Source of the DNA: G963708235 sp963708235
GTDB lineage: Bacteria; Actinomycetota; Acidimicrobiia; Spongiisociales; UBA5794
Assembly (NCBI GenBank): GCA_963708235.1
Contig: OY970200.1
Coordinates: 3,596,001 to 3,660,000, forward strand
Direction of reading: 5' to 3'
Length of the DNA: 64,000 bases
Below are positions 8,683 through 18,195 of this stretch, in pieces; the first letter of the stretch is position 1, and every line of letters begins with the position of its first letter. The notes beneath the pieces are model-generated. The model saw nothing but the letters and a program-made list of their open reading frames with translations. It was not told the origin of the DNA and did not search any database. The translations under genes were made by a program, and so were the position numbers.

Positions 8683-10008
8683 ATTAGTACCACCGCGGGT
8701 CTCACCGCCGTCGTCATACTGATCCTCCTCAACGCCTTCTTCGTTGCCGGAGAATTCGCCATCGTCGCCGTGGAACGCAGCATGGTCGAGCGTCGCGCCC
8801 AGGCCGGCGACCGCCGCGCCCAGCGCATCCTCGGCTCGCTCCGCAACCTGTCCTTCGAACTGTCGGGGGCCCAGCTCGGCATCACCGTCACCTCGCTGGT
8901 GCTCGGCGTGATCGCCGAACCGGCGATCGCCGAGCTGATCGACCCTCTTATCGACCGGGTGGGGTTCATCCCGGAACAGTCATCGCTCGCCGTTGCCCTG
9001 GGTCTGGCCCTGGCCCTTGCCACCGGCACCCAGATGGTGCTCGGCGAGTTGCTCCCCAAGAACCTGGCGATTGCCCGGCCTTATGCGTCGGCTGTCTGGT
9101 TCGGGATACCGATGCAGATGGTGAACCGGGTGCTGCGTCCGCTGATCGTATTCCTCAATGCATCTGCCAACTGGACGGTACGGAGGTTCGGGATCGAGCC
9201 GCGCCCGGAGCTGGCGGGGGTGCACACCATGGAGGAACTCGAGTTGATGATCCGCTCCTCCGGCGCCGGGGGCCAACTCGACGACACCGAGCTCGCGCTA
9301 CTCACCCGCGCCATCACCTTCACCGAGAAGGTCGCAGCCGACGCCATGGTGCCGCGGGTGTCGATCACCGGTATCAGCCGCTACGACTCGGTGTCCGAAC
9401 TGCGAAGGCTGTCCCGCGAGACCGGACACTCCCGATTCCCGGTCTATGGCGAGGACCTCGATGAGATCATCGGCGTCGCCCACCTCAAAGACACCTTCTC
9501 GGTGAAAGCCGAACGGCGCCCAATCACACCCGTAGCGGAGATCGCCGGACCCGTCCTCCAGGTCCCCGACACCCGCCGCCTCGATCTCGTTCTCGGCGAT
9601 CTGCAGACCCAGGGGCGCACCCTGGCGCTGGTGGTCGACGAGTACGGAGGGACGGCGGGGATCGTCACCATCGAAGATCTCCTCGAGGAGATCTTCGGAG
9701 AGATCGAGGACGAACACGATCCGGAGAACGTCGCACCGACCGCCGTCAACGGCGAGGAACTCCTCTCCGGGTTGCTCCATCGTCACGAAGTCGAGGAACA
9801 GATCGGGTTCGAATGGCCGGAGGGCCGATACGAGACCTTGGCGGGCTTCCTCGTCGCCATGCTGGGACGCTTCCCCCGCCGGGGCGAAGTCGTTCGCAGC
9901 GACGGTTGGGAGTTCGAAATCGTGGCGATGGACGGCCACCGCGTCGATCAGGTCGCCGTCAGGGCCCGACCCAACTCGCCCCGGGACGAAGGACAGGACG
10001 GCTTGTGA
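8683..10008 (+). CDS. CNNM/CBS-domain (hemolysin C-like) transporter, apparent AUU start
   Basis: Membrane protein with an N-terminal DUF21/CNNM transmembrane domain, paired CBS domains (about residues 200-340) and a C-terminal CorC_HlyC domain. The family takes part in Mg/Co handling. The only canonical start (GTG 8770) would remove the first helix, LLNAFFVAGEFAIVAVERS, which is conserved in the family and in the next gene. In frame, ATT 8683 lies six bases after GGAGA (8672-8676), directly behind an in-frame stop, giving 441 aa. I therefore infer AUU initiation. The stop overlaps the next gene. Confidence 0.85.
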   Translation: MSTTAGLTAVVILILLNAFFVAGEFAIVAVERSMVERRAQAGDRRAQRILGSLRNLSFELSGAQLGITVTSLVLGVIAEPAIAELIDPLIDRVGFIPEQSSLAVALGLALALATGTQMVLGELLPKNLAIARPYASAVWFGIPMQMVNRVLRPLIVFLNASANWTVRRFGIEPRPELAGVHTMEELELMIRSSGAGGQLDDTELALLTRAITFTEKVAADAMVPRVSITGISRYDSVSELRRLSRETGHSRFPVYGEDLDEIIGVAHLKDTFSVKAERRPITPVAEIAGPVLQVPDTRRLDLVLGDLQTQGRTLALVVDEYGGTAGIVTIEDLLEEIFGEIEDEHDPENVAPTAVNGEELLSGLLHRHEVEEQIGFEWPEGRYETLAGFLVAMLGRFPRRGEVVRSDGWEFEIVAMDGHRVDQVAVRARPNSPRDEGQDGL

Positions 10009-11288
10009 GTCTTGCCCTCCTCTGGCTGGTGGTCCTGCTCCTCGCCAACGGATTCTTCGTGGCCGCCGAGTTCGCCTACATCGCGGCGCGACGCAACGTG
10101 CTGGAGCAACGGACCGGGCGATCGGCTGCGGCGGCGGTCAAGCTCTCCGCCGACCTGTCCCTGAGTCTGGCGGCAGCCCAGCTCGGCATCACCATGGCCA
10201 CCCTGCTACTCGGAGCGGTGGCCGAACCCGCCGTTGCGGCGCTGCTGGAACCGGTCATCGACCTGGTGGTCGACGTCTCCGACGAGGCCCTCCACACGAT
10301 TGCGTTGGTGATCTCGGTGACCATCGTGGTGTACCTCCACATGGTCATCGGGGAGATGGCGCCGAAGAACATCGCCATCGCCGCACCGGAGCGATCGGCG
10401 GTCGCCATGGCGGTGCCCTTCCGCGCCTTCCTGATCGTGTTCCGGCCCGTCATCGTGCTGCTCAACGGAATCGCCAACGGACTGCTGCGACTGCTCGGTG
10501 TGAAACCGATCCAGTTCATCGACGACACCCGCTCGGCGGAGGACCTGGCCACGATCATCGCCTCCGGTCACGAGGAAGGTGTGATCGAGGACTTCGCCCA
10601 TCGGTTGCTGAGCGGCGCCATCGTGTTCACCGATCGCGATGCCGGCGAGACCATGGTGCCCCGTCCCGACGTGGTGTCGGTGGACGACTCGTCGACACCG
10701 GCCGGTATCGAGGAGGTGATGGTCACCAGCGGGCATTCCCGGATCCTTGTCCATCGCGGCGACCTCGACGATGTGTTGGGCTTTGTCCATGTCAAGGATC
10801 TGCTCGAAATCGACGACGGGGACCGCCACACCCCGATCGATCCCGCCCTGCTCAGGTCCTTGACGGTCGTCCCCGAATCCGCCCCCGTCCCCGGCGTGCT
10901 CACGGAGATGCAGCGCACGCGGAGCCATATCGCCCTCGTGGTCGACGAGCACGGCTCCAGTGTCGGGATCATCACCTTGGAGGACATCGCCGAAGAACTC
11001 GTCGGCGATATCCGCGACGAACACGACCGGCGCCGCTCCGAGTCACGTCGGGTCGGATCGGGATATGTGGTCAGCGGCAGCCTCCGCATCGACCGTCTCG
11101 GGGAGCTGGGAATCGACCTGCCCGATGGGGAGTACGACACCGTCGCCGGGTTCGTGATGGACCGGCTGGGCCGGGTTCCCCGTATCGACGACCACGTCGA
11201 GGAGAACGGATGGCGGCTGCGGGTCCGCCGAATGGACGGCCGGCGGATCGCCGAGATCGATGTGGTGCCGGAACCGACGGAGGACTGA
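10005..11288 (+). CDS. CNNM/CBS-domain (hemolysin C-like) transporter, second paralogue
   Basis: 427 aa, same architecture as the preceding gene: CNNM membrane domain (LLANGFFVAAEFAYIAARRN at the N-terminus), two CBS domains with the IALVVDEHGSSVGIITLEDI motif, and a CorC_HlyC tail. GTG 10005 overlaps the previous stop as GTGA. The two products are similar but clearly diverged, so this looks like an old duplication that may form heteromers. Divalent-metal transport is the family expectation, not shown here. Confidence 0.9.
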   Translation: MSLALLWLVVLLLANGFFVAAEFAYIAARRNVLEQRTGRSAAAAVKLSADLSLSLAAAQLGITMATLLLGAVAEPAVAALLEPVIDLVVDVSDEALHTIALVISVTIVVYLHMVIGEMAPKNIAIAAPERSAVAMAVPFRAFLIVFRPVIVLLNGIANGLLRLLGVKPIQFIDDTRSAEDLATIIASGHEEGVIEDFAHRLLSGAIVFTDRDAGETMVPRPDVVSVDDSSTPAGIEEVMVTSGHSRILVHRGDLDDVLGFVHVKDLLEIDDGDRHTPIDPALLRSLTVVPESAPVPGVLTEMQRTRSHIALVVDEHGSSVGIITLEDIAEELVGDIRDEHDRRRSESRRVGSGYVVSGSLRIDRLGELGIDLPDGEYDTVAGFVMDRLGRVPRIDDHVEENGWRLRVRRMDGRRIAEIDVVPEPTED

Positions 11289-13871
11289 TTGCCTCTCACC
11301 CGGAGAGAGTTGGATACGGGTTGGCGGGTGCGACGCGTCGGCCCGGCGGTCCCCCTCGTCGTCGGCAACCACCTCGCCCCGGACGCGGCGGACGGCCCGG
11401 CGGATGAGATCTCGGTGGCCGCAACGGTGCCGGGGTGCGTCCACACCGATCTGCTGGCCGCCGGGGTCGTCGCCGATCCCTATCTCGACGGCAACGAGGC
11501 CGCCCTCCGCTGGATCGGAGAATCGGACTGGGAATACTCGACCACCTTTGCGTGGGAGGCCACCCGCATCCGAGACGGGGTCGACGTCGTCGATCTTGTG
11601 TTCGACGGACTCGACACCGTGGCGGAGATCCGCCTCAACGGCGCCGCTCTCGGGCACACCGCCAACATGCACCGCACCTACCGCTTCGGGATCGGTGACG
11701 TGATCCGGAGCGGTGACAACCACCTCGCGGTGCGGTTCGCCGCACCGCTCACCGAGGTCGCCAGACGGGCCGCCTCGTCCGAGCCGTTCCCCCACGCCAA
11801 CGTCTATCCCGAGGCCTTCAACCTGATCCGGAAGATGGCCTGCAACTTCGGGTGGGACTGGGGCCCCCAGCTCACCACCGTGGGAATCTGGCGATCGGTG
11901 CGGCTGGAGCACTGGCAAGGGGTGCGGTGGCAGGCAGTGCGGCCACACGCCACCGTCGACGGCTCCACCGGGCGGGTGTCGATCGATGTCGAGATCGTCC
12001 GGAGCGCACGAAGGGCCCGGGCGGTCCGGGCGGTCGCCGAGATCGGCGGTCACACCGCCGAGGCGTTGATCGAACCCGACCAGAACGGGACCTCGCTGGT
12101 GATCGATGTTCCCGAGGTGACCCGCTGGTGGCCCGACTCCCACGGTGACCCGCACACCTACGTCCTGACCGTCACGCTCGGAGACCCCGGGGAGGATGAC
12201 CCCGATCCGGACCTGGTCGACCGCAGTGATGCCGCCGACCGCTGGCAACGCCGGATCGGGTTCCGCAGTGTCCACATCGACACCAGCGAGGACGAGATCG
12301 GGAGCCGTTGGCGACTCGTCGTCAACGATGTCCCGATCTGGGTGCGCGGCGCCAACTGGATACCGGACGACTGCTTCCCGTCTCGGGTCGACGGGGACCG
12401 CTACCGGCAACGGATCACCCAGGCAATCGACGCCAACATCGACCTGTTGCGGGTCTGGGGTGGCGGGATCTACGAGGACGATGCGTTCTACGCCCTCTGT
12501 GACGAGCTCGGGGTGATGGTTTGGCAGGACTTCCTCTTTGCGTGCGCCGCCTACCCGGAGACCCCCGAGATGGTCGCCGAGGTGGAGGCGGAGGCCCGCG
12601 ACGCCATCACCCGTCTCATGCCGCACCCGAGCCTGGTGCTGTGGAACGGCAACAACGAGAACCTCTGGGGACACGAGGACTGGGGGTGGAAAGAGATCCT
12701 CGGTGCCCGCCCCTGGGGCGCCGGCTATTACTTCGATCTGCTCCCTGCCCTCGTCGCCGAACTCGACCCGACCCGGCCCTACTGGCCGGGCAGTCCCTGG
12801 TCGGGGCCCGACCGCCATCCCAACGACCCGCATTGGGGTCCGACCCACATCTGGGATGTGTGGAACGAACGCGACTACACCGAGTACCGACGCACCGTGC
12901 CTCGTTTCGCCGCCGAGTTCGGGTATCAGGCCCCGCCCGTCTTCGCCACGCTCCGGCGCGCCATCTCCGACGATCCACTGACCCCGGACTCGCCCGGTAT
13001 GCAACATCACCAGAAGGCCTGTGACGGCGCCGCCAAGCTCATCCGGGGACTGGTCGCTCACTTCGGCGAACCGGCCGGCGCCGAAGGCGTGGCGGCCGGT
13101 GGGTGGACCCTCGACGACTGGCACTACCTGGCGCAGGTCAATCAGGCACGAGCGATCACTCTCGCCGTCGAGCACTTCCGGGCCCACCACACCATCTGCT
13201 CGGGCTCGATCGTCTGGCAGCTCAACGACTGCTGGCCGGTCACATCGTGGGCCGTCATCGACGGCGACGGGCGGCGCAAGCCGCTCTGGTACGCACTGCG
13301 ACGTGCCTACGCCGACCGTCTGGTGACGGTACAGCCGTCGAAGGACGGGCTGCGGGTGGTGGCCGTCAACGAAACCGACGAGGTCTGGGACGACACCGTC
13401 GCCATCCGACGGGTCGACGCCGAGGGGATGGTGCTCGCCGATGATCGGTGGTCCGCCACCGTCCCACCCCGATCGGCCGGGTCCTGGGACCTTCCGGCGC
13501 TGTTGGCGAACCCGACCGATGCCACCCGGGAACTCCTCGACGTGGCGATGGGTGCGTTGCGCACCACCTGGTTCTGGGTGAGGGATCGCAACTTCGCCTA
13601 CCCACCGGCCGGCTATCTGTGGTCCATGATCACCGCCGGGACCGGCGTCACGCTCACCGTCACCGCCGAAACCCTGTTGCGGGACCTATGCCTGTTCCCC
13701 GATCGTCTCGATCCCGCCGCATTCGTCGACGACCTCTTGGTGACGCTGCTTCCGGGTGAGACCCACAGCTTCGAGGTCAACGGTCTCGCCCCCGGTACCG
13801 ATCCGAACCCGCTGCCGTTCCGCCCGGTGCTCCGCACCGTGAACGACATCCCTGGACTCGGTGCCCGATGA
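11289..13871 (+). CDS. glycoside hydrolase family 2 beta-mannosidase
   Basis: 860-aa GH2 enzyme lacking an obvious signal peptide, so probably cytoplasmic. Sugar-binding domain near residues 1-200 (VPGCVHTDLLAAG, DPYLDGNE), an immunoglobulin-like domain, then a TIM barrel. The acid/base Glu is about residue 457 in WNGNNEN, and the nucleophile Glu about residue 543 in FAAEFGYQ, both in beta-mannosidase context. It starts at TTG 11289 immediately after the previous stop, with GGAGG just upstream. It should release beta-mannose, possibly from Man-beta-1,4-GlcNAc given its neighbours. Confidence 0.9.
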   Translation: MPLTRRELDTGWRVRRVGPAVPLVVGNHLAPDAADGPADEISVAATVPGCVHTDLLAAGVVADPYLDGNEAALRWIGESDWEYSTTFAWEATRIRDGVDVVDLVFDGLDTVAEIRLNGAALGHTANMHRTYRFGIGDVIRSGDNHLAVRFAAPLTEVARRAASSEPFPHANVYPEAFNLIRKMACNFGWDWGPQLTTVGIWRSVRLEHWQGVRWQAVRPHATVDGSTGRVSIDVEIVRSARRARAVRAVAEIGGHTAEALIEPDQNGTSLVIDVPEVTRWWPDSHGDPHTYVLTVTLGDPGEDDPDPDLVDRSDAADRWQRRIGFRSVHIDTSEDEIGSRWRLVVNDVPIWVRGANWIPDDCFPSRVDGDRYRQRITQAIDANIDLLRVWGGGIYEDDAFYALCDELGVMVWQDFLFACAAYPETPEMVAEVEAEARDAITRLMPHPSLVLWNGNNENLWGHEDWGWKEILGARPWGAGYYFDLLPALVAELDPTRPYWPGSPWSGPDRHPNDPHWGPTHIWDVWNERDYTEYRRTVPRFAAEFGYQAPPVFATLRRAISDDPLTPDSPGMQHHQKACDGAAKLIRGLVAHFGEPAGAEGVAAGGWTLDDWHYLAQVNQARAITLAVEHFRAHHTICSGSIVWQLNDCWPVTSWAVIDGDGRRKPLWYALRRAYADRLVTVQPSKDGLRVVAVNETDEVWDDTVAIRRVDAEGMVLADDRWSATVPPRSAGSWDLPALLANPTDATRELLDVAMGALRTTWFWVRDRNFAYPPAGYLWSMITAGTGVTLTVTAETLLRDLCLFPDRLDPAAFVDDLLVTLLPGETHSFEVNGLAPGTDPNPLPFRPVLRTVNDIPGLGAR

Positions 13872-15523
13872 CCACGCCAGCAGGAGCGACGCCGATGATG
13901 TCGCCGTGGTCACGGATCGTGGTCGGGTTCGACGGTGACACCCCGCCGGCATGGCTGGTCGACGGCGCCGACGACGAGCGGCCGGCCGGGTTCATCATCG
14001 GACGTCGCAATGGCACCGACGCCGCAGCGGTGCGACGGCTCACCGATCGGCTCCAGGAACTGGCCGTCCCCGGTATGCCCTTCCTGATCGCCGCCGACGA
14101 GGAGGGCGGTCAGCTCTCCGCCTTCGCCGGGATCACCACCCCGTTCCCGGGAGCGATGGCGTTGGGGGCGGTCGGAGATCCCGGCCTGGCGTACGCCGTT
14201 GCCGCCGCCTCCGGTGCCGAACTGGCCGCACTCGGCGTCAATGTGGTGCTCGCCCCCGTGGTCGATGTGGTCACCCGACCGGACAATCCGTCGCTAGGGA
14301 TCCGTGGGTTCGGTGGGGACCCGGACGCCGTGGCGGCGCTCGGGGCGGCCATGGTCGCCGGATACCGGTCGGCGGGGATCGCCGCCACCGCCAAACATTT
14401 CCCCGGCAAGGGTGAGGCGGCCGTCGACCCCCACCATCACCTCCCGGTGCTCGATCTCGACGACGCCCGGTTGGATGCGGTCGAGTTCCCTCCCTTTGTC
14501 GCCGCCGCCGCAGCGGGCGTCGACCTGATGATGATCGGTCACTATGCGGTTCCGGCGCTGACCGGAGACCGCACCACACCGATCTCGACCAACCCGGCAC
14601 TGCGCCGCGTGCTCCGCACCCGGATCGGTTTCCCCGGTGTGGTGATCTCCGACGCCCTCGACATGGGAGCGTTCACCGCCACGGGTGGTAGCGAGGGTCT
14701 CCTCGCCGCCGGGATCGATGCGCTGTTGTGTATGCAGGATCTGGACCGCGCCCGAGCGGCATGTGTCGCCATCGCCAGGTCGGATCCCGACGACCATGCC
14801 GCCGCATGCGAGCGGCTGCGCCGGCTGCGCACGTCGCTGCCCGCCGCACCCGACGCCAGCCGAACTGCCGCACCTGGTGCAGCGACCCGTCGGCACCCCG
14901 GCCGGATCGGCACCTCCGAGCATCGCCGGCTCGCCTCGGAGGTGGCGGGGCGGGCCCTCACCCTGGTGCGGTGCGGCGATGGCATCCTCCCGCTCCGTGG
15001 CACCGACCGGATCCTGGCGGTGATGCCACAACCCACCGACCTGACCCCGGCCGACACCTCCTCACACCGGCCGCCGCTGCTGGCGACGGCGCTCCGCACC
15101 CGACTCGACGCCGTCACCGAGATGGTGATCCCGATCGATCCCGGCACCGGCGTCCTCGATGCTGTTCGTGGCGCCGCCGCCCAACATGACGTAGTCGTGA
15201 TCGGGACCATCGCCGCCGACTCCCACCCGGGACAGGTGGCACTGGTGCGAAGCCTCGCCATCGACCATCCTCGGGTTGTGACCGTTGCGCTCCGCACCCC
15301 CTTCGATCTGACCGCCTATCCAGAAGCCGGCACCCACGTCTGTACCTACTCGCTGCTCGGTCCCTCGATGGACGCCCTCGCCGCGGCGCTCGCCGGCGCC
15401 ACTCCGGCCAGCCACCACGCCGCCGACAATTCGTTCACCGGCGATGCACTCGCCGGGGCCTTCCCGGGACGGCTCCCGGTCGCAATTCCCGATCTCTACC
15501 CAAAGGGGCACGGCCTTGGCTGA
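13868..15523 (+). CDS. glycoside hydrolase family 3, NagZ-like beta-N-acetylhexosaminidase
   Basis: 551 aa, starting ATGA-overlapped with the mannosidase. The family motif KHFPGKGEAAVDPHHHLP (about residues 177-194) carries the Asp-x-His dyad of bacterial GH3 N-acetylglucosaminidases, and DALDMGAF holds the nucleophile Asp. A C-terminal extension of about 200 residues resembles the GH3 C-domain. It should release terminal GlcNAc. Some actinobacterial relatives are phosphorylases making GlcNAc-1-phosphate; the sequence alone does not separate the two modes. Confidence 0.88.
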   Translation: MTTPAGATPMMSPWSRIVVGFDGDTPPAWLVDGADDERPAGFIIGRRNGTDAAAVRRLTDRLQELAVPGMPFLIAADEEGGQLSAFAGITTPFPGAMALGAVGDPGLAYAVAAASGAELAALGVNVVLAPVVDVVTRPDNPSLGIRGFGGDPDAVAALGAAMVAGYRSAGIAATAKHFPGKGEAAVDPHHHLPVLDLDDARLDAVEFPPFVAAAAAGVDLMMIGHYAVPALTGDRTTPISTNPALRRVLRTRIGFPGVVISDALDMGAFTATGGSEGLLAAGIDALLCMQDLDRARAACVAIARSDPDDHAAACERLRRLRTSLPAAPDASRTAAPGAATRRHPGRIGTSEHRRLASEVAGRALTLVRCGDGILPLRGTDRILAVMPQPTDLTPADTSSHRPPLLATALRTRLDAVTEMVIPIDPGTGVLDAVRGAAAQHDVVVIGTIAADSHPGQVALVRSLAIDHPRVVTVALRTPFDLTAYPEAGTHVCTYSLLGPSMDALAAALAGATPASHHAADNSFTGDALAGAFPGRLPVAIPDLYPKGHGLG

Positions 15524-16658
15524 ACACGCAGACCTGTTGATCAGGGGTGGTCGTCTGGCGCAGGGGGGATCCCCCACCGATGTGGCGACCGCCGACGGGG
15601 TGATCACGGCGATCGGTACCGACCTCGATGTGGACGCCGACGGCGTGGTGGACCTCCGGGGGGCGCGGCTTGCCCCGGGGTTCATCGATCTCCAGGTCAA
15701 CGGCGCCTTCGGATGGGACATCACCGCCGACCCGGAAACGATGTGGGCAATCGGAGAACGACTTCGCGATCACGGGGTCACGGCGTTCCTCCCCACCCTG
15801 GTCTCCACCGACCTCGAGCAGATCACCGTCGCCCGGCAGGTCGTCCTCGCCGGACCACCGGCGGGATACCTCGGCGCCACCGTTCTCGGGCTGCACATCG
15901 AGGGGCCCTTCCTGTCCCCTGAACGTCACGGTGCCCACGACCCGACCAAGTTGCGGCTCCCGTCCCCCGAACTCGTCGCCGGCTGGAGCCCGGCCACCGG
16001 GGTGCGGTTGGTGACCCTGGCCCCCGAACTCCCGGGCGCCCTCGACACCATCGCCGCACTGGCGGCGTTCGGGGTGGTGGTGTCGGCGGGGCATTCGTCC
16101 GCCACCTTCGACGAGGCGGTCGCCGGATTCGACCACGGGGTACGCATGGTCACCCATCTCTTCAATGCCATGTCGGGGGTCGGCCATCGGGACCCGGGTC
16201 TGGCGGCTGCGGCCATGGCCGACCACCGGGTCACCGTGGGTTTGATCCTCGATCTGGTCCATGTCCAGCGTGGGGCGGTCCGGGCCGCATGGTCGGCCGT
16301 GGGGCCGGATCGACTTCTTCTCGTCACCGACATCGCCGCCATCGCCGGTGCCGAATCGATCTCCGGTGTGCTCGGGAACCAGGAGCTGATCAGCGGTGAC
16401 GACGGGGTACCCCGCCTGGCGTCGGGGGTACTCGCCGGCAGCGTGCTCACGCTCGATGCGGCGGTGCGGAATCATGTGGATGCCATCGGTGCCGGGCTCG
16501 ACGCCGCCATCGCCTCGGTCACCACGGTCCCGGCCCGATTGATGGGGATCGACCGGACCATCACCCCTGGTGCACCCGCCGACTTCACCATCATCGACGA
16601 TGAGCTCTCCGTCGTGGGCACCGTGGTCGGCGGACACCTTTCGGTGGTCTCTCCATGA
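15516..16658 (+). CDS. nagA: N-acetylglucosamine-6-phosphate deacetylase
   Basis: Amidohydrolase that deacetylates GlcNAc-6-phosphate. Motifs in order: LDLQVNGAFGWDIT, LHIEGPFLSPERHGAH, SAGHSSATFDEA, THLFNAMSG and the catalytic Asp in LVTDIAAI. TTG 15516 gives 380 aa and follows AAAGGGG; it overlaps the GH3 gene by eight bases. Its substrate implies a GlcNAc kinase or phosphotransferase system elsewhere, since none is in this operon. Confidence 0.93.
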   Translation: MAEHADLLIRGGRLAQGGSPTDVATADGVITAIGTDLDVDADGVVDLRGARLAPGFIDLQVNGAFGWDITADPETMWAIGERLRDHGVTAFLPTLVSTDLEQITVARQVVLAGPPAGYLGATVLGLHIEGPFLSPERHGAHDPTKLRLPSPELVAGWSPATGVRLVTLAPELPGALDTIAALAAFGVVVSAGHSSATFDEAVAGFDHGVRMVTHLFNAMSGVGHRDPGLAAAAMADHRVTVGLILDLVHVQRGAVRAAWSAVGPDRLLLVTDIAAIAGAESISGVLGNQELISGDDGVPRLASGVLAGSVLTLDAAVRNHVDAIGAGLDAAIASVTTVPARLMGIDRTITPGAPADFTIIDDELSVVGTVVGGHLSVVSP

Positions 16659-17683
16659 CCCTGTGGGACGAGATCCACCAGCAGCCGGCGGTCCTCGCCA
16701 GAACCTTGGCGGAGAATGCCGCCCCGGTGGCGGCGGTCGCCACCGACCCCCGGGTGGAGGCGTGCACCCATGTGGTGATCGCGGCGCGCGGCACCTCCGA
16801 CAACGCCGCCCGCTATGCGAAGTACCTGTGGGGTGCACGCAATGGTCGCATGGTGGGGCTGGCGGCACCTTCGCTGTACGGCCCCTATGCCAGCCCGCCA
16901 CGTCTCGACGGGGCGTTGGTGGTGGCGTTGTCACAGTCCGGTGCGTCACCCGACCTGGTGGCGGTGGTCGAGGAGGCGCAGCGTCAGGGTCGGCCGACGG
17001 TGACGATCACCAACACCGCAGGCTCGCCGCTGGCCGACGCATCGGACCATGTGTTGCTGCTCCATGCCGGTGAGGAGCGAGCGGTGGCGGCCACCAAGAC
17101 CTACACCGCACAGCTCGCCGTGGTCGCCCTGCTGTCGGCGGCCTGGCGGGACTCCGACACCAGCCAACTCGCCCAGGTCCCGGAGGTGGCGGCAGCGACA
17201 CTGGAGCAGGTTGTGGTCGCCGCCGACGACCTCGGTTTCCTCACCGACGGCGGCGGGTTGGCGGTTGTGGGACGGGGTTATCACCATGCCACCGCGTTCG
17301 AGTTGGCGCTCAAGGTTCAGGAGCTGGCCCAGGTTCTGGCCCACCCCTACTCCGCCGCCGACTTCCGTCACGGACCCCTGGCGCTGGTCGAACCGGGCTT
17401 CCCGATGGTCCTCGTCGCCGCCGAGGGCGCCCTCGCCGACGACATGACCGATCTCCACCAACGGGTGACCGAGCTCGGCGCCGATGTCCTGGTCCTGTCC
17501 AACGGTCCCGCTCTCGGGCTCCCCGGCACCCGCCTCGACCTGCGCTACCCGGCAACGGTCGAGTGGCTGAGCCCGATCCCGGCGATGGTCGCCGGCCAGA
17601 TCCTCGCCCATCGCCTCACCGAGGCCCGCGGTCTCGACCCCGACACCCCCCGCACCATCACCAAGGTTACCAGGACCACCTGA
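16655..17683 (+). CDS. double-SIS sugar isomerase/deaminase (GlmS-C or NagB-II like)
   Basis: 342 aa with two SIS domains and no glutamine amidotransferase domain. Phosphosugar-binding motifs ARGTSDNAARYAKYL and ALSQSGASPDLV are in the first SIS; FELALKVQELAQV and ADFRHGPLALVE in the second match the GlmS isomerase active site. The missing glutaminase half and the ATGA overlap with nagA argue for a catabolic glucosamine-6-phosphate deaminase (NagB-II/GlmD type) feeding fructose-6-phosphate. Confidence 0.87.
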   Translation: MTLWDEIHQQPAVLARTLAENAAPVAAVATDPRVEACTHVVIAARGTSDNAARYAKYLWGARNGRMVGLAAPSLYGPYASPPRLDGALVVALSQSGASPDLVAVVEEAQRQGRPTVTITNTAGSPLADASDHVLLLHAGEERAVAATKTYTAQLAVVALLSAAWRDSDTSQLAQVPEVAAATLEQVVVAADDLGFLTDGGGLAVVGRGYHHATAFELALKVQELAQVLAHPYSAADFRHGPLALVEPGFPMVLVAAEGALADDMTDLHQRVTELGADVLVLSNGPALGLPGTRLDLRYPATVEWLSPIPAMVAGQILAHRLTEARGLDPDTPRTITKVTRTT

Positions 17684-17783
17684 GATGGGACACCGGGAGG
17701 GCCGCCGATCTTGGCGCCCGTCGACCGTCGGCAAGCCGACCGGGAACCGGCCCGCTGCGACGCCGAACCGCCCAGGTCGGTAG

Positions 17784-17975
17784 TCAGCCGGCTCGGGCGG
17801 TAGCTGCGGGTAGCGCCATCGCCGCCCCACGCTCCAATGCCCGGCGGACTTCGATCACCTGCATCACCGCCTCGGAGATGGCGAACCGCTCGGCGGGCCG
17901 GTCGGCCTCCGTGAACGACGACGAGAGTCGCATCCGCAGCGTTTCACATTCTTCGACGAGTTCACCGATGGTCAT
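17784..17975 (-). CDS. small hypothetical protein (63 aa)
   Basis: ATG 17975 follows a strong ribosome site (AGAGGAGAG on the minus strand). The product is mostly helical and acidic in its first half (MTIGELVEECETLRMRLSSS), with a short Ala-rich tail and no transmembrane segment. It converges on the SIS gene. Family not recognised. Confidence 0.6.
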   Translation of the reverse strand: MTIGELVEECETLRMRLSSSFTEADRPAERFAISEAVMQVIEVRRALERGAAMALPAATARAG

Positions 17976-18139
17976 GGCATCTCTCCTCTGATCGCTCGCA
18001 CCTGTGGACAACTTCGTCGATCAGCGTTTCGGGCCGATTAACCGGGGATGACGGCTCTGCGAATCTGCCGGCTCCGAGATCCCGGGAATCCGGTGAATCT
18101 CCGGGGGTTGAGAGAGACGGTGGCCCGATCGGGGCGACC

Positions 18140-18179
18140 CCGGACGAGATGCGCCGTACCCGGTCCGACAAGACGACGC
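18140..18179 (+). promoter_or_regulatory. guanidine-III riboswitch (ykkC-III)
   Basis: The run CCGGACGAGATGCGCC, then GTACCCGGTC, then GACAAGACGACGC matches the guanidine-III aptamer nearly base for base, as I recall the Thermobifida fusca version. It lies 16 bases before the start of a guanidinium exporter gene, the expected target. GACGAC (18172-18177) at the aptamer 3' end can also pair with GTCGTC (18190-18195), which sits between the ribosome site (GAAAGGAG, 18183-18190) and the ATG. Ligand binding would therefore free the start region: a translational ON switch. Confidence 0.92.
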
Positions 18180-18195
18180 ACCGAAAGGAGTCGTC

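Noticed and set aside
11043..13190. A 715-codon minus-strand frame
   Set aside because: Antisense shadow of the beta-mannosidase and CNNM genes; composition Val/Gly/Asp-rich with no domain.
18130..18140. GGGGCGACCCC hairpin as a guanidine-II (ACGR loop) motif
   Set aside because: Only one small hairpin without the ACGR loop; the adjoining sequence fits the guanidine-III class far better.
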